Source of the DNA: Bifidobacteriaceae bacterium
GTDB taxonomy: Bacteria > Actinomycetota > Actinomycetes > Actinomycetales > WQXJ01
Direction: 5' to 3'
DNA length: 6,479 nt
NCBI GenBank assembly: GCA_031265345.1
Contig: JAISCU010000043.1
Span: 1 to 6,479 of the forward strand
The notes under the pieces were generated by a model that made no database searches, was not told where the DNA came from, and was given only the letters and a program-made list of their open reading frames with translations. This document shows, piece by piece, positions 6,382 to 6,479 of this stretch (position 1 is the stretch's first letter; every line of letters starts with the position of its first letter). Made by a program: the position numbers and the translations under genes.

Positions 6382-6450
6382 GGTTATGCGCAGCGGCGGG
6401 ATGGCGGCGCTGGTGGTGTGGTTGCGGGAGGGCCGCCGCTGCGCATAACC
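6382..6450. repeat. 18-bp perfect inverted repeat with 33-base spacer
   Basis: GGTTATGCGCAGCGGCGG (6382-6399) is exactly reverse-complemented at 6433-6450. Each arm carries one copy of the motif TTATGCGCAGC. As RNA it would form a very stable stem; as DNA it resembles paired recombinase binding sites. No T-run follows. Confidence 0.85.
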
Positions 6451-6479
6451 GGTTCGGCTAGACGACTCCCTTGAGCCAA

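Larger units (their letters stand above)
6341..6479. mobile_element. Terminus of an unidentified mobile element, continuing past the window
   Basis: The HNH reading frame is lost exactly where this repeat-rich, non-coding DNA begins. It carries a 20-bp perfect palindrome at its left boundary, an 18-bp perfect inverted repeat, and five copies of TWATGMGCAGC: direct at 6341, 6367 and 6384, inverted at 6350-6360 and 6438-6448. Such multi-site ends are typical of elements moved by recombinases that bind several sites. No transposase is in the window, so the class is unknown; tyrosine-recombinase elements such as RIT (recombinase in trio) are my leading guess, from memory of their palindrome-bearing ends. 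Confidence 0.45.

Noticed and set aside
6382..6450. Integron attC site
   Set aside because: The GTTATGC and GCATAAC ends point the wrong way for an attC (RYYYAAC first, GTTRRRY last), and the simple perfect stem lacks the bulged-base pattern.
6341..6450. Intrinsic transcription terminators
   Set aside because: The dyads are strong but neither is followed by a T-run on either strand.
6470..6479. Second att core copy at the right edge (TTGAGCCA also occurs at 1029-1036)
   Set aside because: Only eight bases match and the T-arm sequence is absent before the window ends; consistent with chance.
1..6479. CRISPR array or rRNA
   Set aside because: No regularly spaced repeats of 20-40 bp and no rRNA-like sequence seen on either strand.

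Overview
This is a high-GC, actinobacterial-looking accessory region. The evidence is the strong G/C bias at third codon positions, GTG and TTG starts, a TAnnnT-type leaderless promoter, and protein families (AP2-lineage tyrosine integrase, DPYTG/IDHVV HNH nuclease) best known from Actinobacteria. It reads as a piece of a genomic island or integrative element. The genus cannot be told from the sequence.

Layout, left to right. A tyrosine-recombinase integrase runs off the left edge and stops at 1019. Twelve bases later (about 1032-1064, minus strand) lies the 3' end of a tRNA gene: T-arm plus acceptor 3' strand, without its 5' half. This is the classic attachment core of tRNA-targeting integrases. 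About 560 bases follow with no convincing gene, then a small exported or membrane-anchored protein of unknown function (1626-2024, plus strand). It converges on a two-gene minus-strand operon. The promoter-proximal gene (5572-4604) is a 322-residue AAA+ ATPase with a textbook Shine-Dalgarno. The second (4611-2011) is an 866-residue subtilisin-like (S8) protease that starts at a TTG overlapping the ATPase stop. The gene order, overlap, protein sizes and motifs match the IetAS pair (AAA ATPase plus subtilisin-like protease), known from Ti-plasmid incompatibility/stability work and later as an antiphage system.

Divergent from the operon, across about 330 bases holding a candidate promoter and a perfect 21-bp dyad, is an HNH endonuclease gene probably expressed as a leaderless mRNA from GTG 5903. 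Its reading frame breaks inside the conserved C-terminal part of the family, at 6340. There a different kind of sequence begins: a 20-bp perfect palindrome (6341-6360) and an 18-bp perfect inverted repeat (6382-6399 / 6433-6450), built from five copies of one 11-bp motif, TWATGMGCAGC, in both orientations. This looks like the terminus of an unidentified mobile element, possibly one moved by tyrosine recombinases, which truncated the nuclease.

How it fits together: the integrase and attachment core explain how the island arrived. The IetAS-like pair is the best candidate cargo, where the ATPase would sense or remodel a target and pass it to, or activate, the protease. The HNH nuclease may have been a separate or associated defence gene and is now probably broken. 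The system itself is a recognisable family. The less described parts are the terminal motif array at 6341-6450, the attP-like arrangement at 1020-1064, and the divergent regulatory region.
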